Origin: Limnohabitans sp. 2KL-51
GTDB lineage: Bacteria > Pseudomonadota > Gammaproteobacteria > Burkholderiales > Burkholderiaceae_C
NCBI RefSeq assembly: GCF_003063645.1
Contig: NZ_NESJ01000002.1
Location: 276,707 to 340,706, forward strand
Length of the DNA: 64,000 nucleotides
Reading direction: 5' to 3'
Position numbers and translations under genes: made by a program. Below, piece after piece: positions 37,723 to 48,533 of the stretch (positions are counted from its first letter, which is position 1; every line of letters starts with the position of its first letter). Below the pieces are notes generated by a model. It did no database searches. It had not been told where the DNA came from and was given only the letters and a program-made list of their open reading frames with translations.

Positions 37723-38523
37723 TCAAATCCTCAAGACGGCCGCGGGCAACTCGAGTTTGCGAACCTTGGCAGCCGCTTTTTCAGCCTCGTCTCGGCTACT
37801 GAATGGCCCCAACCGAACCCGAGTAGTGGTTTTCCCATCTTTGCCATCCACAACCTGGGTGAAAGTGCTCAACCCCGTCTGCTCCAACTTGCGGCGCACT
37901 TCGCGAACCTTGGCCTGGTCACTGAAGGCGCCCACCTGAACCACATGCCGTTCGCCTCCACCTTCAGGGGGGTTGCCATCCAGCAACGCCCGAGCTTTGT
38001 TGCCATCGTCTTTGGGCCTGGCCGCGGGCTCTGAGTTGTCGGTTTTGGTGGGTACGGATTTGACTTCGGCCTTGGCCTCAGGCGGCTTGGGCGAAACCTC
38101 AACCGGTTGGGATAAAGGCTCTTTAGCTCGCTTGGGCTCATCCACACGCGTGGGCTTGGCGGTTTGAACCACTTCTTCTTTCGCATCCAACCCCTCTTGC
38201 ACTGGCAAAGGTTTGGCATCGGGCAACAAGGGTTTGGCAGGATGGGTGTCAGCAGGCGGGGTCTGAGTGACTTTCAATGGGGCAGTGGTGGGACGATCCG
38301 GAATCAGTATCGGTGTGTCCACCGCCACAGGACGAGGCTGCGTGTCGAACATCAATGGGAAGCCAACCACGGCGAGCAGAACCAAGACCACGGCACCGAT
38401 CAGGCGATGGCGGGCGCGTCGACGCACCAACTCGACGCTCTCGCCCGATCCGGAAGCGACCGTTTCGGCCGGGGCTGGAGATGAGGCCGCTTGACCCGGA
38501 AAACGAAACTTGAAAAACGCCAT
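37723..38523 (-). CDS. SPOR-domain cell-division-associated protein (DedD-like)
   Basis: 266 residues: a short cytoplasmic N-terminus, one membrane helix (RLIGAVVLVLLAVVGFPLMF, residues about 40-58), a long Pro/Lys/Glu linker, and a C-terminal SPOR domain from about residue 190 (VVQVGAFSDQAKVREVRRKLEQTGL, then TRVRLGPFSSRDEAEKAAAKVRKL). SPOR domains bind denuded septal glycan. The folC-dedD-cvpA-purF order is conserved in proteobacteria, supporting a DedD role. Confidence 0.9.
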   Translation of the reverse strand: MAFFKFRFPGQAASSPAPAETVASGSGESVELVRRRARHRLIGAVVLVLLAVVGFPLMFDTQPRPVAVDTPILIPDRPTTAPLKVTQTPPADTHPAKPLLPDAKPLPVQEGLDAKEEVVQTAKPTRVDEPKRAKEPLSQPVEVSPKPPEAKAEVKSVPTKTDNSEPAARPKDDGNKARALLDGNPPEGGGERHVVQVGAFSDQAKVREVRRKLEQTGLSTFTQVVDGKDGKTTTRVRLGPFSSRDEAEKAAAKVRKLELPAAVLRI

Positions 38524-38532
38524 GGCAGGTGC

Positions 38533-39822
38533 TCAGGGGCTGAGGTGTTTGGCTTGCAGACGCGGAATGCCGTCTTTCAAAACACCGCCCACGGTATAGA
38601 AAGAGCCAAAGATGACGATTCTATCAGCCGGGTCTGCCCCCTCGATGGCCGCATGCAAGGCCTGCATGGGGTCGACATGCACGCTGGAAACAGCATCTTT
38701 GCGGGTGTTTTGTGCCTGCCAAGCGTGCTGCAAATCGACCGCTTTGGCGGCGCGGAGCAAGGGCAAATCTGTGAAATACCATTTGTCCACCATCGGGCTA
38801 ACCTTTTGAAGCATGGGCAACAGGTCCTTGTCGGCCATGGCCCCAAATACCGCGTGGGTGGTGGGATAAAAGCCCATGGCGTCCAAGTTAGCCGCCAGTG
38901 CGGCCACCGAGTGAGGGTTGTGTGCCACATCCAGCACCAAAACCGGTTGCCCTGGAACGATCTGGAAGCGCCCGGGCAACTCCACCATGGCCAGTCCATT
39001 TCGCACTGCCTGGGCGGTGATGGGGATGCGCTGGCGCAAGGCTTCCAGCGCGGCCAGCACGCCCGAGGCGTTGATCAGTTGGTTGGCCCCGCGCAGGGCC
39101 GGGTAGGCCATGCCGCTGTAGCGGCGATCGCGCCCCGCCCAGGCCCACTGCTGCTTGTCGCCCGAAAAATTGAAATCTCTGCCAAATAGCCAAAGTTCAG
39201 CCCCGATGGCCGCAGCGTGATCGATCACGCTTTGCGGTGGCACCGGGTCGCTCACAATCACCGGCCGCCCGGCACGCATAATGCCCGCCTTCTCAAAACC
39301 GATGCGCTCGCGGTCGTTGCCCAAAATGGCCATGTGGTCGAGATCGATGCTGGTGATCACTGCGCAGTCGGCGTCGATGATGTTGACCGCATCCAGCCGC
39401 CCGCCCAAGCCGACTTCCAAAATGGCCACGTCCAGATGGGCTTGGGCCATCAAGTGCAGGATGGCCAGCGTACTGAACTCGAAATAGGTCAAACTGACAT
39501 CGCCGCGCACGGCCTCAACAGCGGCAAACGCTTGGGCAAACGCCTCGGCCGATGCAGACTCTCCGTGCAAACGGCAGCGCTCTTCAAAATGAACCAAATG
39601 CGGCGAGGTGTAAACGCCAGTGCGGTAGCCCGCTTGCAACAGTACAGCTTCGAGCATGGCGCAGGTCGAGCCCTTGCCGTTGGTGCCTGCCACGGTGATC
39701 ACCGGGCAGTCAAAACGCAGTGCCATGCGGTCGGCCACGTTTTTCACGCGGTCCAGCCCCATGTCTATCGCCACCGGGTGCAGTTGCTCGCACCAGTCGA
39801 GCCATTCCTGTAGAGTCTTCAT
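38533..39822 (-). CDS. folC: Folylpolyglutamate synthase / dihydrofolate synthase
   Basis: 429 residues from ATG 39822; a GTG at 39858 would add twelve residues without homology. The P-loop is TVAGTNGKGSTCAMLEAVL, followed by GVYTSPHLVHFEERCRLHG, LEVGLGGRLDAVNIIDADCAVITSIDLDH and LDVAHNPHSVAALAANLDAM. It adds glutamate to folates and makes dihydrofolate. It heads the minus-strand dedD-cvpA-purF-metZ-gltX run. Confidence 0.95.
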   Translation of the reverse strand: MKTLQEWLDWCEQLHPVAIDMGLDRVKNVADRMALRFDCPVITVAGTNGKGSTCAMLEAVLLQAGYRTGVYTSPHLVHFEERCRLHGESASAEAFAQAFAAVEAVRGDVSLTYFEFSTLAILHLMAQAHLDVAILEVGLGGRLDAVNIIDADCAVITSIDLDHMAILGNDRERIGFEKAGIMRAGRPVIVSDPVPPQSVIDHAAAIGAELWLFGRDFNFSGDKQQWAWAGRDRRYSGMAYPALRGANQLINASGVLAALEALRQRIPITAQAVRNGLAMVELPGRFQIVPGQPVLVLDVAHNPHSVAALAANLDAMGFYPTTHAVFGAMADKDLLPMLQKVSPMVDKWYFTDLPLLRAAKAVDLQHAWQAQNTRKDAVSSVHVDPMQALHAAIEGADPADRIVIFGSFYTVGGVLKDGIPRLQAKHLSP

Positions 39823-39872
39823 AGGCGCCGATTGTCGCGCAGTCTTGTCACTTTTCACCTCGTCAAAGCCCC

Positions 39873-40217
39873 ATGGACCTCATTGTTTACGGCATTCCCA
39901 ATTGCGACACCGTCAAAAAAGCCCGCACCTGGCTGGCCGATCACGGTTTGAACGCGGTCTTTCACGATTTCAAAAAACAAGGCGTGCCCGAGGCGCAGCT
40001 GGACAACTGGCTGACCGATGTGGGCTGGGAAACCCTGCTCAACCGCAAAGGCACGACCTGGCGCAAGCTGGACGTCGCCTTGCAAACGGGTGTGACGGAC
40101 AGTGCCAGCGCCAAACAAGTCATGCTGGCGCACGCCAGCACCCTCAAACGGCCGGTCATTGCCTGGCCCTCGGGGCGGGTCACAGTGGGATTCACGCCAG
40201 ACCAATGGCCTGCCTGA
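39873..40217 (+). CDS. ArsC/Spx-family protein (YffB-like)
   Basis: 114 residues of the arsenate-reductase-like thioredoxin fold: MDLIVYGIPNCDTVKKARTWL with a single active Cys, FHDFKKQGVPEAQLDNWL, GWETLLNRKGTTWRKL and RPVIAWPSGRVTVGF. The single-Cys pattern and length fit the YffB group, glutathione-dependent thiol reductases of unclear substrate. It diverges from folC with only 50 bp between the starts. Confidence 0.9.
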   Translation: MDLIVYGIPNCDTVKKARTWLADHGLNAVFHDFKKQGVPEAQLDNWLTDVGWETLLNRKGTTWRKLDVALQTGVTDSASAKQVMLAHASTLKRPVIAWPSGRVTVGFTPDQWPA

Positions 40218-40386
40218 GAAAAAACAGGCATCGCTGATGGACTGCATCGGCGCACGGCGCTGACTGCAGACAAAGCTGCGTGCTTGCCGACTCCCATGAA
40301 AAGCGCAAGAACTTTACCTGCCAGCCATACAGGAACGCAACACCAGCGCTAAACTCATCCTCATTGATTCCACGGAGAACCCGATC

Positions 40387-41046
40387 ATGAAAACCCTGAT
40401 GACCGCTCTTTTACTCGCTGTAACGGGTTTAACGCAGGCCCAAGAAGTCGGACAAGTGATCTCCCGCACCGCGGTGTACCAACAAGTCGCCGTGCCACGC
40501 CAAACCTGCACGCAAACCCCCGTAGCTGTGCAAAACCCCACATCCGGCGCAGGAGCCTTGATGGGCGCCATCGCCGGCGCTGCGATCGGCCACCAAATCG
40601 GGGGCGGTTCAGGCCGTGCTGTGGCCACCATGGCCGGTGTCATGGGCGGCGCCATCTTGGGCGACCGGATCGAGAATCCGGGCAGTCAGATGCAAAACCA
40701 AACCACGTGCACCACCCAGACCGCTTACGAAAACCGTTTGAGCGGGTACAACGTGGTGTATGAATACGCTGGCAAGCAATACAACGTACAACTGCCCCAA
40801 GATCCGGGCCCGACCATCCTGTTGCAAGTCACCCCCATTGGGATTCCCCAGACTGCGGCGCCCGCAGACACTGTGGTGACCACGAGCACCGCAATGGCTC
40901 CCCTCATCACCGAATCCCACGTGGTGTATTTGCCCACGCCGGTTTACCGCAATTACCCACCGGTTTACTCCAACATCCAATTGGGTTGGGGTTGGAGCCA
41001 TGGCCACGTTCACAACCGCCGCCATGGCCACGGCCAGTGGCGCTAA
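40387..41046 (+). CDS. Secreted glycine-zipper (2TM) protein
   Basis: 219 residues with GGAG before ATG 40387 and a signal peptide (MTALLLAVTGLTQAQ). Residues about 54-90 form a glycine zipper, GAGALMGAIAGAAIGHQIGGG then GVMGGAILGDRIE, as in Rickettsia 17-kDa-antigen-like proteins. Single Cys residues flank it. A YNVVYEYAGKQYNVQLPQDPGP segment follows, typical of this surface-protein group, and the C-terminus is rich in His, Gly and Trp. Probably outer-membrane or envelope located; specific function unknown. Confidence 0.85.
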   Translation: MKTLMTALLLAVTGLTQAQEVGQVISRTAVYQQVAVPRQTCTQTPVAVQNPTSGAGALMGAIAGAAIGHQIGGGSGRAVATMAGVMGGAILGDRIENPGSQMQNQTTCTTQTAYENRLSGYNVVYEYAGKQYNVQLPQDPGPTILLQVTPIGIPQTAAPADTVVTTSTAMAPLITESHVVYLPTPVYRNYPPVYSNIQLGWGWSHGHVHNRRHGHGQWR

Positions 41047-41126
41047 AAGTTCCTGATCGCCGCTCACCATCGATCCCCGATCAGATCGGCCGTCTGGCCT
41101 AAAATGCCGGGTTGACTGGCCACCAA

Positions 41127-41148
41127 GGGCGTCAAAAGACGCCCTTTT
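41127..41148 (+). terminator. Intrinsic terminator
   Basis: GGGCGTC (41127-41133), loop AAAA, GACGCCC (41138-41144), then TTTT. It lies 80 bp after the glycine-zipper gene and before ppnP. Confidence 0.8.
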
Positions 41149-41189
41149 CCATTGACGCGGGATGAACCCGCCCCTTTGAAGCATCACCC

Positions 41190-42867
<1,678 letters not shown>

Positions 42868-42890
42868 CTTTTTTGAAGCTTCAATGAGAA

Positions 42891-42912
42891 ACGGCCTTCG
42901 GGCCGTTTTTTG
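42891..42912 (+). terminator. Intrinsic terminator of argG
   Basis: ACGGCC, TTCG tetraloop, GGCCGT, then a T-run. Confidence 0.9.
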
Positions 42913-43041
42913 TTGTCTACTTCGTAGAGCACGTGGTTTTGGCGGGGCCAAGAAAACCCCGAATAAAGCGCCCTGATAAAGTCAACGAGCTTGAAAGTTT
43001 CAATTGTTCAGGGCTAAGATTCAATATTCAGGAGAGACCCC

Positions 43042-44001
43042 ATGAAAAAAATCCACATCTTTTTGTGCTGTTTGATCGCACTCGCCTCGATCCCGACATT
43101 CGCTCAGACCTTTCCCAACAAGCCGATCCGACTGATCGTGGGATACGCCGCAGGGGGAGGCGCCGATGCGCTGGCTCGTCTGACTGCCACGCAATTGACT
43201 GAATCATTGGGGCAGCAGGTATTTGTTGAAAATCGGGCAGGTGCTGGAGGAACACTGGCTGCGGACGCCGTCGCCAAGGCGCCCGCCGATGGTTATACGC
43301 TGCTTTTTGGTGAGACGGGTCTGTTGATTGCACCGTCCATTTACGCATCCGTGCCCTTCGATCCCATTAAAAGTTTTGCCCCCGTGGGTTCGGTCGGCGT
43401 CACCCCATTGGTGGTGGTCGCTCATCCGTCTTTGCCTGCCAAAAATACGAATGAACTTGTCGCCTTGCTCAAGGCCAATCCAGGCAAATACAGTTATGCA
43501 TCCCCAGGTGTGGGTACCGTCCATCACCTGGCCATGGAGCTTTTCAAAAAGCAAGGCAATTTTGACTTCGTACATGTCCCCTACAAAGGCGCAGCGCCCA
43601 TCCTTCCCGATTTGATCGGCGGCCAAATTCCGCTGGCCATCATGTCTGCACCCCCAGCTTTGGTACAAGCCAAGGCTGGCAAGCTCAAAGCCATTGCACT
43701 CACCAGCCCCGTCAAGCTCATCAGTGCACCGGAATGGCCGGCTTTGGCAGATACTTTTCCTGGATTTGATGCATCCCCACGTCTATTTGTTCTGGCTCCG
43801 GCAGGCACACCACCTGCCATCATTTCCCGACTCGATAACGCCATCAAGTTGATGTTGGCCAAATCGAGCGTTCAAGAGTCGCTCATTGCCCAGGGGGCCA
43901 CGGTGGTCCCCGGCAGTGCAGAGGAACTTGGCGTCTTCATGGCCAACGAAGTCAAAAAATGGCATGGGATCGCGCGAAGTTCTGGCGCAACGGTTCAGTG
44001 A
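43042..44001 (+). CDS. Bug-family solute-binding protein
   Basis: 319 residues with AGGAGAG before ATG 43042 and a signal peptide (LCCLIALASIPTFAQ). Family marks: FPNKPIRLIVGYAAGGGADALARL, VENRAGAGGTLAADAVAKAPADGYTLLFG, FVHVPYKGAAPILPDLIGGQ and APAGTPPAIISRLDNAIKLM. It stands alone between argG and murB, without membrane partners, as many Bug genes do. The ligand cannot be told from the sequence. Confidence 0.94.
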   Translation: MKKIHIFLCCLIALASIPTFAQTFPNKPIRLIVGYAAGGGADALARLTATQLTESLGQQVFVENRAGAGGTLAADAVAKAPADGYTLLFGETGLLIAPSIYASVPFDPIKSFAPVGSVGVTPLVVVAHPSLPAKNTNELVALLKANPGKYSYASPGVGTVHHLAMELFKKQGNFDFVHVPYKGAAPILPDLIGGQIPLAIMSAPPALVQAKAGKLKAIALTSPVKLISAPEWPALADTFPGFDASPRLFVLAPAGTPPAIISRLDNAIKLMLAKSSVQESLIAQGATVVPGSAEELGVFMANEVKKWHGIARSSGATVQ

Positions 44002-44101
44002 CAACAGTCACTTTCAGTCCGCTGCGCTCAATCTGAAGCATGGGCACTCGGCCATTCTGGCCTTGATGCATTTTTGCGCCAGCCATCGAGATTGCGTTAT
44101 C

Positions 44102-45163
44102 TCAAATCACCACCGGCTCAGGCTCCAGCCGAATCCCAAAGCGCTCGTACACGCTGGTCTGAATGGCCTTGGCCAGCGTCATCACCTCGCCCCCGGTGCA
44201 AGGGTTCTCGCGTCCGCCGCGGTTGACCAGCACCAGCGCCTGCTTTTCGTAGACCCCGGCATGGCCTACGGACTTGCCTTTCCAACCGCAAGCGTCAATC
44301 AGCCAGCCCGCCGCCAGCTTGATGCTGCCGTCGGGCATGGGGTAGTGCACCACTTTCGGGTCGCGGGCGATGATGTCGGCGCATTGCTCGGGGGTCACCG
44401 TTGGATTCTTGAAGAAGCTGCCCGCGTTGCCGATCACCGCCGGGTCGGGCAGTTTGGCTCGGCGGATCGCCACGATCCAATCAAATATCTGCCGCGCATC
44501 AGGGGTATGGATGCCGGTCTCATGCATCTTGCGCTCCAGGTCCAGGTAACCCAGCTCGGGTTTCCAGCGCTTGGGCAGCGCAAAGCGCACCCGCAGGATG
44601 ACCGCCCTGCCCGCCAGGCCCAAGCCATCCGGACCGTCAGAGCCGACTGATGCGTGTTTGAACACCGAGTCGCGGTAGCTGAAGCCACATTGCGCCGCAT
44701 TCAGACTGAACAGTTCGCCGGTAAACAGGTCCATGGCGTCCAGAGACTCAAAGCGGTCTTGCAGCTCCACACCATACGCACCGATGTTTTGCACGGGCGA
44801 TGCACCCACCGTGCCGGGGATCAGCGCCAGGTTTTCCAGGCCGGGGTAGCCGTTGTCCAGAGTCCACGCGACCAAGGCGTGCCAGTCCACACCTGCGCCA
44901 GCCTCAACCACCCAGTGTTTGTCTGTCTCAGCCGCTAAACATATGCCCGGCACCTCGATTTTGAGCACCAGCGCCTTGACGTCACCGGTGAGCACAATGT
45001 TGCTGCCGCCGCCCAAGACTTGGCGGGGCAAAGTGGCCAAAGCGGGGTCGGCCAGTACGTCCAGCAGGTCGGTTTCGGAGCGCACGCGCACCAAGGCCAG
45101 CGCCTTGGCGGCAATGCCAAAGGTGTTGTACGGCTGCAAAGGGACGCTTTTCTCCAAGTTCAT
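44102..45163 (-). CDS. murB: UDP-N-acetylenolpyruvoylglucosamine reductase
   Basis: 353 residues, type I MurB. The FAD-binding part has [30 protein letters not shown], and [23 protein letters not shown]. The catalytic Ser lies in [12 protein letters not shown] and the Tyr loop in [11 protein letters not shown]. The C-terminal [28 protein letters not shown] is typical. It makes UDP-MurNAc for peptidoglycan. It is divergent from yajQ with 40 bp between the starts. Confidence 0.96.
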   Translation of the reverse strand: MNLEKSVPLQPYNTFGIAAKALALVRVRSETDLLDVLADPALATLPRQVLGGGSNIVLTGDVKALVLKIEVPGICLAAETDKHWVVEAGAGVDWHALVAWTLDNGYPGLENLALIPGTVGASPVQNIGAYGVELQDRFESLDAMDLFTGELFSLNAAQCGFSYRDSVFKHASVGSDGPDGLGLAGRAVILRVRFALPKRWKPELGYLDLERKMHETGIHTPDARQIFDWIVAIRRAKLPDPAVIGNAGSFFKNPTVTPEQCADIIARDPKVVHYPMPDGSIKLAAGWLIDACGWKGKSVGHAGVYEKQALVLVNRGGRENPCTGGEVMTLAKAIQTSVYERFGIRLEPEPVVI

Positions 45164-45203
45164 GGGAGAATTGTCTCATTCTCAACCTCGGACTTTTACC
45201 GCC

Positions 45204-45689
45204 ATGCCCTCGTTTGATACCGTTTGCGAACCCAACATGGCCGAAGTGCGCAACGCTGTTGACACTTCTGCCAAAGAAATCGGCACCCGCTTTGACTTCA
45301 AAGGCACATCGGCCAAGATCGAGCTCAAAGACAAAGAGATCACGATGTTCGGTGATGCCGAATTTCAACTCACGCAGGTCGAAGACATCTTGCGCAACAA
45401 GCTGACCAAACGCAATGTGGACGTGCGCTTTCTGGACATTGGCAAGGTCGAGAAAATCGGCGGCGACAAGGTCAAACAAGTGATCAAGGTGAAAAACGGC
45501 ATCGAGACCGAAGATGCCAAGAAGATCACCAAGTTGATCAAGGAAAGCAAGATCAAGGTTCAGGCGTCCATCCAGGGCGATGCGGTGCGTGTGACCGGTG
45601 CCAAACGTGACGACTTGCAAGAAGCCATGGCGCTGTTGCGCAAGGACATGACGGAGTTGCCGCTGTCCTTCGACAACTTCAGGGATTAA
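45204..45689 (+). CDS. YajQ family nucleotide-binding protein
   Basis: 161 residues from ATG 45204; a longer upstream frame overlaps murB and has no homology. [54 protein letters not shown], and [24 protein letters not shown] are family signatures. YajQ proteins bind nucleotides and some bind cyclic di-GMP; the exact role here is unknown. Confidence 0.95.
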   Translation: MPSFDTVCEPNMAEVRNAVDTSAKEIGTRFDFKGTSAKIELKDKEITMFGDAEFQLTQVEDILRNKLTKRNVDVRFLDIGKVEKIGGDKVKQVIKVKNGIETEDAKKITKLIKESKIKVQASIQGDAVRVTGAKRDDLQEAMALLRKDMTELPLSFDNFRD

Positions 45690-45701
45690 AGCGCGCTGAA
45701 T

Positions 45702-46454
45702 TCAGGCCTTGGGTGTGGGCTGATCCAGGAAACCCTCTGAACGCAAAGTGACCACCAAGGTGTCACGCCACCCGCCCGGTTGCTCGGGCTGAATGGGGGT
45801 GGTTTCGTGGATCACACGGGTATCGTCCAGCAGCAACACGGACCAAGGTTCACTCAAGGTGAAGCGCTGACCGCGCGGGCTGTCCATATCAAACACCCGC
45901 GTCTCGCCGCCTTTGATGCCATGGCGACCCACCAAAAACACCGCCACCCAGTTCACGCCATCGCGGTGCGCGCCCTCGGGTGTGGGGCGGCCAATGCCGT
46001 CGGTGGTGTCGATGCGGAACTGGTGCGCCTCGGTGAACCAAGTCTGATTGCCCTGCGCGGCTGAGGCCACACGGCCCAGCCAGCACAACAATTTTTGCCA
46101 AGCCGCTTGTTGCAACACCTCGGGCGACATCGGCTCAAACCAACGCTGCATGCCGCCGTGCAAGGCGTTGTAAGACAAGGGCTGCCAATGGGCACGGTGC
46201 GGCATGGCTTGGGCCAGATCGCCTGTGACCTCAAAGCTGGCATGACGCCTGCGGCGGTAACGACCCCCGTCTTTCAGGTATTGGTCAGGCGGCAAGTCGT
46301 GCCAACTGGGTTCCAGCGCTTGCAAGGCGTCAAGCGAGACACCCGCCAAGGCGCAAGCACTGGCAGACCCCAAGACCGCAAACCCTTGGTCTGCCAAGGT
46401 GGCGTTCAGCAGGTCGGGCGATGTCAGAGGAGGTTGCAGCATTTGTTGAGGCAT
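45702..46454 (-). CDS. 2OG-Fe(II) dioxygenase family protein (IDO-like)
   Basis: 250 residues. The iron facial triad is visible as EGAHRDGVNWVAVFLVGR (His-x-Asp) and, about 50 residues on, LLLDDTRVIHETTPI (His), with WRDTLVVTLR supplying the Arg that binds 2-oxoglutarate. RRRRHASFEV and HQFRIDTTDGIGRPTPEG match the family that includes L-isoleucine 4-hydroxylase; relatives hydroxylate aliphatic amino acids or oxidise methionine. It lies 13 bp downstream of the methionine synthase gene on the same strand, so methionine or a related amino acid is a reasonable candidate substrate (inference). Confidence 0.82.
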   Translation of the reverse strand: MPQQMLQPPLTSPDLLNATLADQGFAVLGSASACALAGVSLDALQALEPSWHDLPPDQYLKDGGRYRRRRHASFEVTGDLAQAMPHRAHWQPLSYNALHGGMQRWFEPMSPEVLQQAAWQKLLCWLGRVASAAQGNQTWFTEAHQFRIDTTDGIGRPTPEGAHRDGVNWVAVFLVGRHGIKGGETRVFDMDSPRGQRFTLSEPWSVLLLDDTRVIHETTPIQPEQPGGWRDTLVVTLRSEGFLDQPTPKA

Positions 46455-46467
46455 GAGCAGTTCAGAT

Positions 46468-47487
46468 TCAAGCGTAACGCTGGCTGGCCAGCTTGGCCCC
46501 TTCGGCCAGGGCCTTGAGCTTGGCCTCGGCCACGGCGCGGCTCATGGGTGCCAGGCCGCAGTTGGTGCAAGCGATCAGGCGGTGCTTGGGCACAAACTGC
46601 AAGGCACGGCCAATGGTGTCAGCAATTTCTTCGGGCGTCTCGATGGCCGGATTGGCCACATCGATCACGCCGACCATCACGTCTTTGCCTTCGAGCAGCT
46701 TCATCATTTCCATCGGCACATGCGAGTGCATGCACTCCAGGCTGACTTGCTGGATGCTGCTCTTGGCCAAAGCCGGGAATACCTTTTCATACTGGCGCCA
46801 TTCGTCGCCCAGCGTCTTTTTCCAGTTGTTGTTGGCTTCGATGCCGTAGCCGTAGCAAATGTGGACCGCCGTCGTGCAGGTCAGGCCCCGCGCAGCAATC
46901 TCAAGCGCCTTCACCCCCCAGTCGGCGGCGTCGTCCATGTAGACGTTGAACGCAGGTTCGTCAAACTGGATGATGTCCACGCCATCGGCTTGCAGCGCCA
47001 GCGCTTCTTGGTTGAGCAACTCGGCAAAGGCCATGGCCATCATGACCTTGTCGCCGTAAAAACGGTCGGCCACGGTGTCCACAATCGTCATGGGGCCAGG
47101 CAAGGTGAATTTGAGTTTCTTTTTCGTGTGGGCGCGGGCCAGCTGGGCTTCGAAGGCGTGCACGCGGCCCTTCAGGCGCAGCGGCGCAACGACCTGAGGC
47201 ACCTGCGCGTCGTAACGGTTGTTGCGGATGCCCATGGTCACTTTGTTGACGAAGTCGATGCCTTCGACCTGCTCGACAAAGCCATGCACAAAGTGCTGGC
47301 GGGCTTGTTCACCGTCACCGATCACGTCCAGGCCTGCGTCTTCTTGCGCCTTGATCCACAGCAGCGTGGCATCAGCCTTGGCTTGCTGCAACTCAGGGCC
47401 CTGGGTGGTCCACTGGGGCCAGAGTTTTTCGGTTTCGGCAAGCCAGGCGGGTTTGGGCAAGCTGCCAGCGATCGCAGTGGTGAACAT
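46468..47487 (-). CDS. Folate-independent methionine synthase (core-MetE, MesD-like)
   Basis: 339 residues, matching only the catalytic C-terminal domain of MetE. AIAGSLPKPAWL opens the barrel, IGDGEQARQHFVHGF and IIQFDEPAFNVYMDDAADWG follow. Zinc ligands are plausible in VHICYGYG (His-x-Cys), SLECMHSH and CTNCGLAP (Cys). From memory it resembles the MesD family more than full-length MetE, which also needs an N-terminal domain for folate. MesD was reported with a partner, MesX (DUF1852), which I do not see nearby. It is 27 bp after an LLM monooxygenase gene. Confidence 0.85.
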   Translation of the reverse strand: MFTTAIAGSLPKPAWLAETEKLWPQWTTQGPELQQAKADATLLWIKAQEDAGLDVIGDGEQARQHFVHGFVEQVEGIDFVNKVTMGIRNNRYDAQVPQVVAPLRLKGRVHAFEAQLARAHTKKKLKFTLPGPMTIVDTVADRFYGDKVMMAMAFAELLNQEALALQADGVDIIQFDEPAFNVYMDDAADWGVKALEIAARGLTCTTAVHICYGYGIEANNNWKKTLGDEWRQYEKVFPALAKSSIQQVSLECMHSHVPMEMMKLLEGKDVMVGVIDVANPAIETPEEIADTIGRALQFVPKHRLIACTNCGLAPMSRAVAEAKLKALAEGAKLASQRYA

Positions 47488-47513
47488 GTCAAAAATCCTG
47501 AGGTTTTAAAAAA

Positions 47514-48533
47514 TCAAAGCGTGGAGTTTGCCGCAAGCGCAAATTCTTGGGCGAGCAATTCGTAAGAGCGCATTTGCGCTGCAGGGTCATGTGTCCAGGT
47601 GATAACCACCAACTCGTCCACTTCGAGACGGGCCGCCAATTGGCGCAGCTTGCGGCCCACGGTGCCGGCCGAGCCGATCAAGGCCGACTCGCGCAAGCGT
47701 TCCAGCGCAAACTGCTCGGCCGGACTGTAGTCACGCGCCGCTTCTTCGGGTGGCAACAGCGCACCGATGCGTCCCAGGTTGCGGTCCATCTTCCAGCGGG
47801 CACGGCTTTCAAACAGGCGCAGTGCCTCTTCGTCGGTATCGGCCGCCAAGGCCCAAACACACAGGGCGGCGGATGGCCTTTGCAGGCCCGCACTGGGCCG
47901 GAAAGTCTCGCGGTAAATCTGCAGGGCTTCATCTGCACCTTGCCCATCGGTAATGAAGTAAGCAAACGCATAGGGTAGCCCCAAGTGCGCCGCCAACTGA
48001 GCGCCGTAATCCGAGCTGCCCAGCATCCAGACATCGGGCGAGGTCTCCGACTGCGGGTAGGCGTAGACGTTGTGTCCCGGGTGGCCTGGCGGCAGGTTGT
48101 GGCCGCTCACCCAGGCTTGCAGCTCCATCACCTGCTGCGGAAAGCGCTCGGAGGCGTTGCGATCGGGATTGAGCAACTGGGCGGTGCGCCCATCACTGCC
48201 CGGCGCGCGGCCCACGCCCAGATCAATGCGGCCCGGGGCCAAAGCATCGAGCACGCGAAACTGCTCAGCCACCTTGAGGGCCGCGTAATGCGGCAGCATC
48301 ACGCCCGCGCTGCCCAAGCGAATGCGCCGGGTGCGGGCGGCAATGGCCGCCATCAGCACTTCAGGGGCGCTGCCCACGATGCTGGGGTGGCTGTGGTGCT
48401 CGCTCACCCAAAAGCGGTGGTAGCCCAAGGCTTCGGCCTTTTCGGCCAACGCCAGGGTCTGGCGAATGGTGGCGTCTTGCCCGCGCCCTTCGGCGGCGGC
48501 AGACTGGTCAAGGACGGAAAGTTTCAAGCTCAT
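47514..48533 (-). CDS. LLM class flavin-dependent oxidoreductase (MsnO8-like)
   Basis: 339 residues from ATG 48533, overlapping the acyl-CoA ligase stop (ATGA). Luciferase-like barrel marks are LSVLDQSAAAEG, YHRFWVSEHHSHPSIVGSAPEVLMAAIAART, RIRLGSAGVMLPHYAALKVAEQFRVLDAL, GRIDLGVGRAPGSDGRTAQLL and VWMLGSSDYGAQLAA. It should use reduced flavin and oxygen. Substrate unknown. Its place before a methionine synthase may be functional or accidental. Confidence 0.9.
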   Translation of the reverse strand: MSLKLSVLDQSAAAEGRGQDATIRQTLALAEKAEALGYHRFWVSEHHSHPSIVGSAPEVLMAAIAARTRRIRLGSAGVMLPHYAALKVAEQFRVLDALAPGRIDLGVGRAPGSDGRTAQLLNPDRNASERFPQQVMELQAWVSGHNLPPGHPGHNVYAYPQSETSPDVWMLGSSDYGAQLAAHLGLPYAFAYFITDGQGADEALQIYRETFRPSAGLQRPSAALCVWALAADTDEEALRLFESRARWKMDRNLGRIGALLPPEEAARDYSPAEQFALERLRESALIGSAGTVGRKLRQLAARLEVDELVVITWTHDPAAQMRSYELLAQEFALAANSTL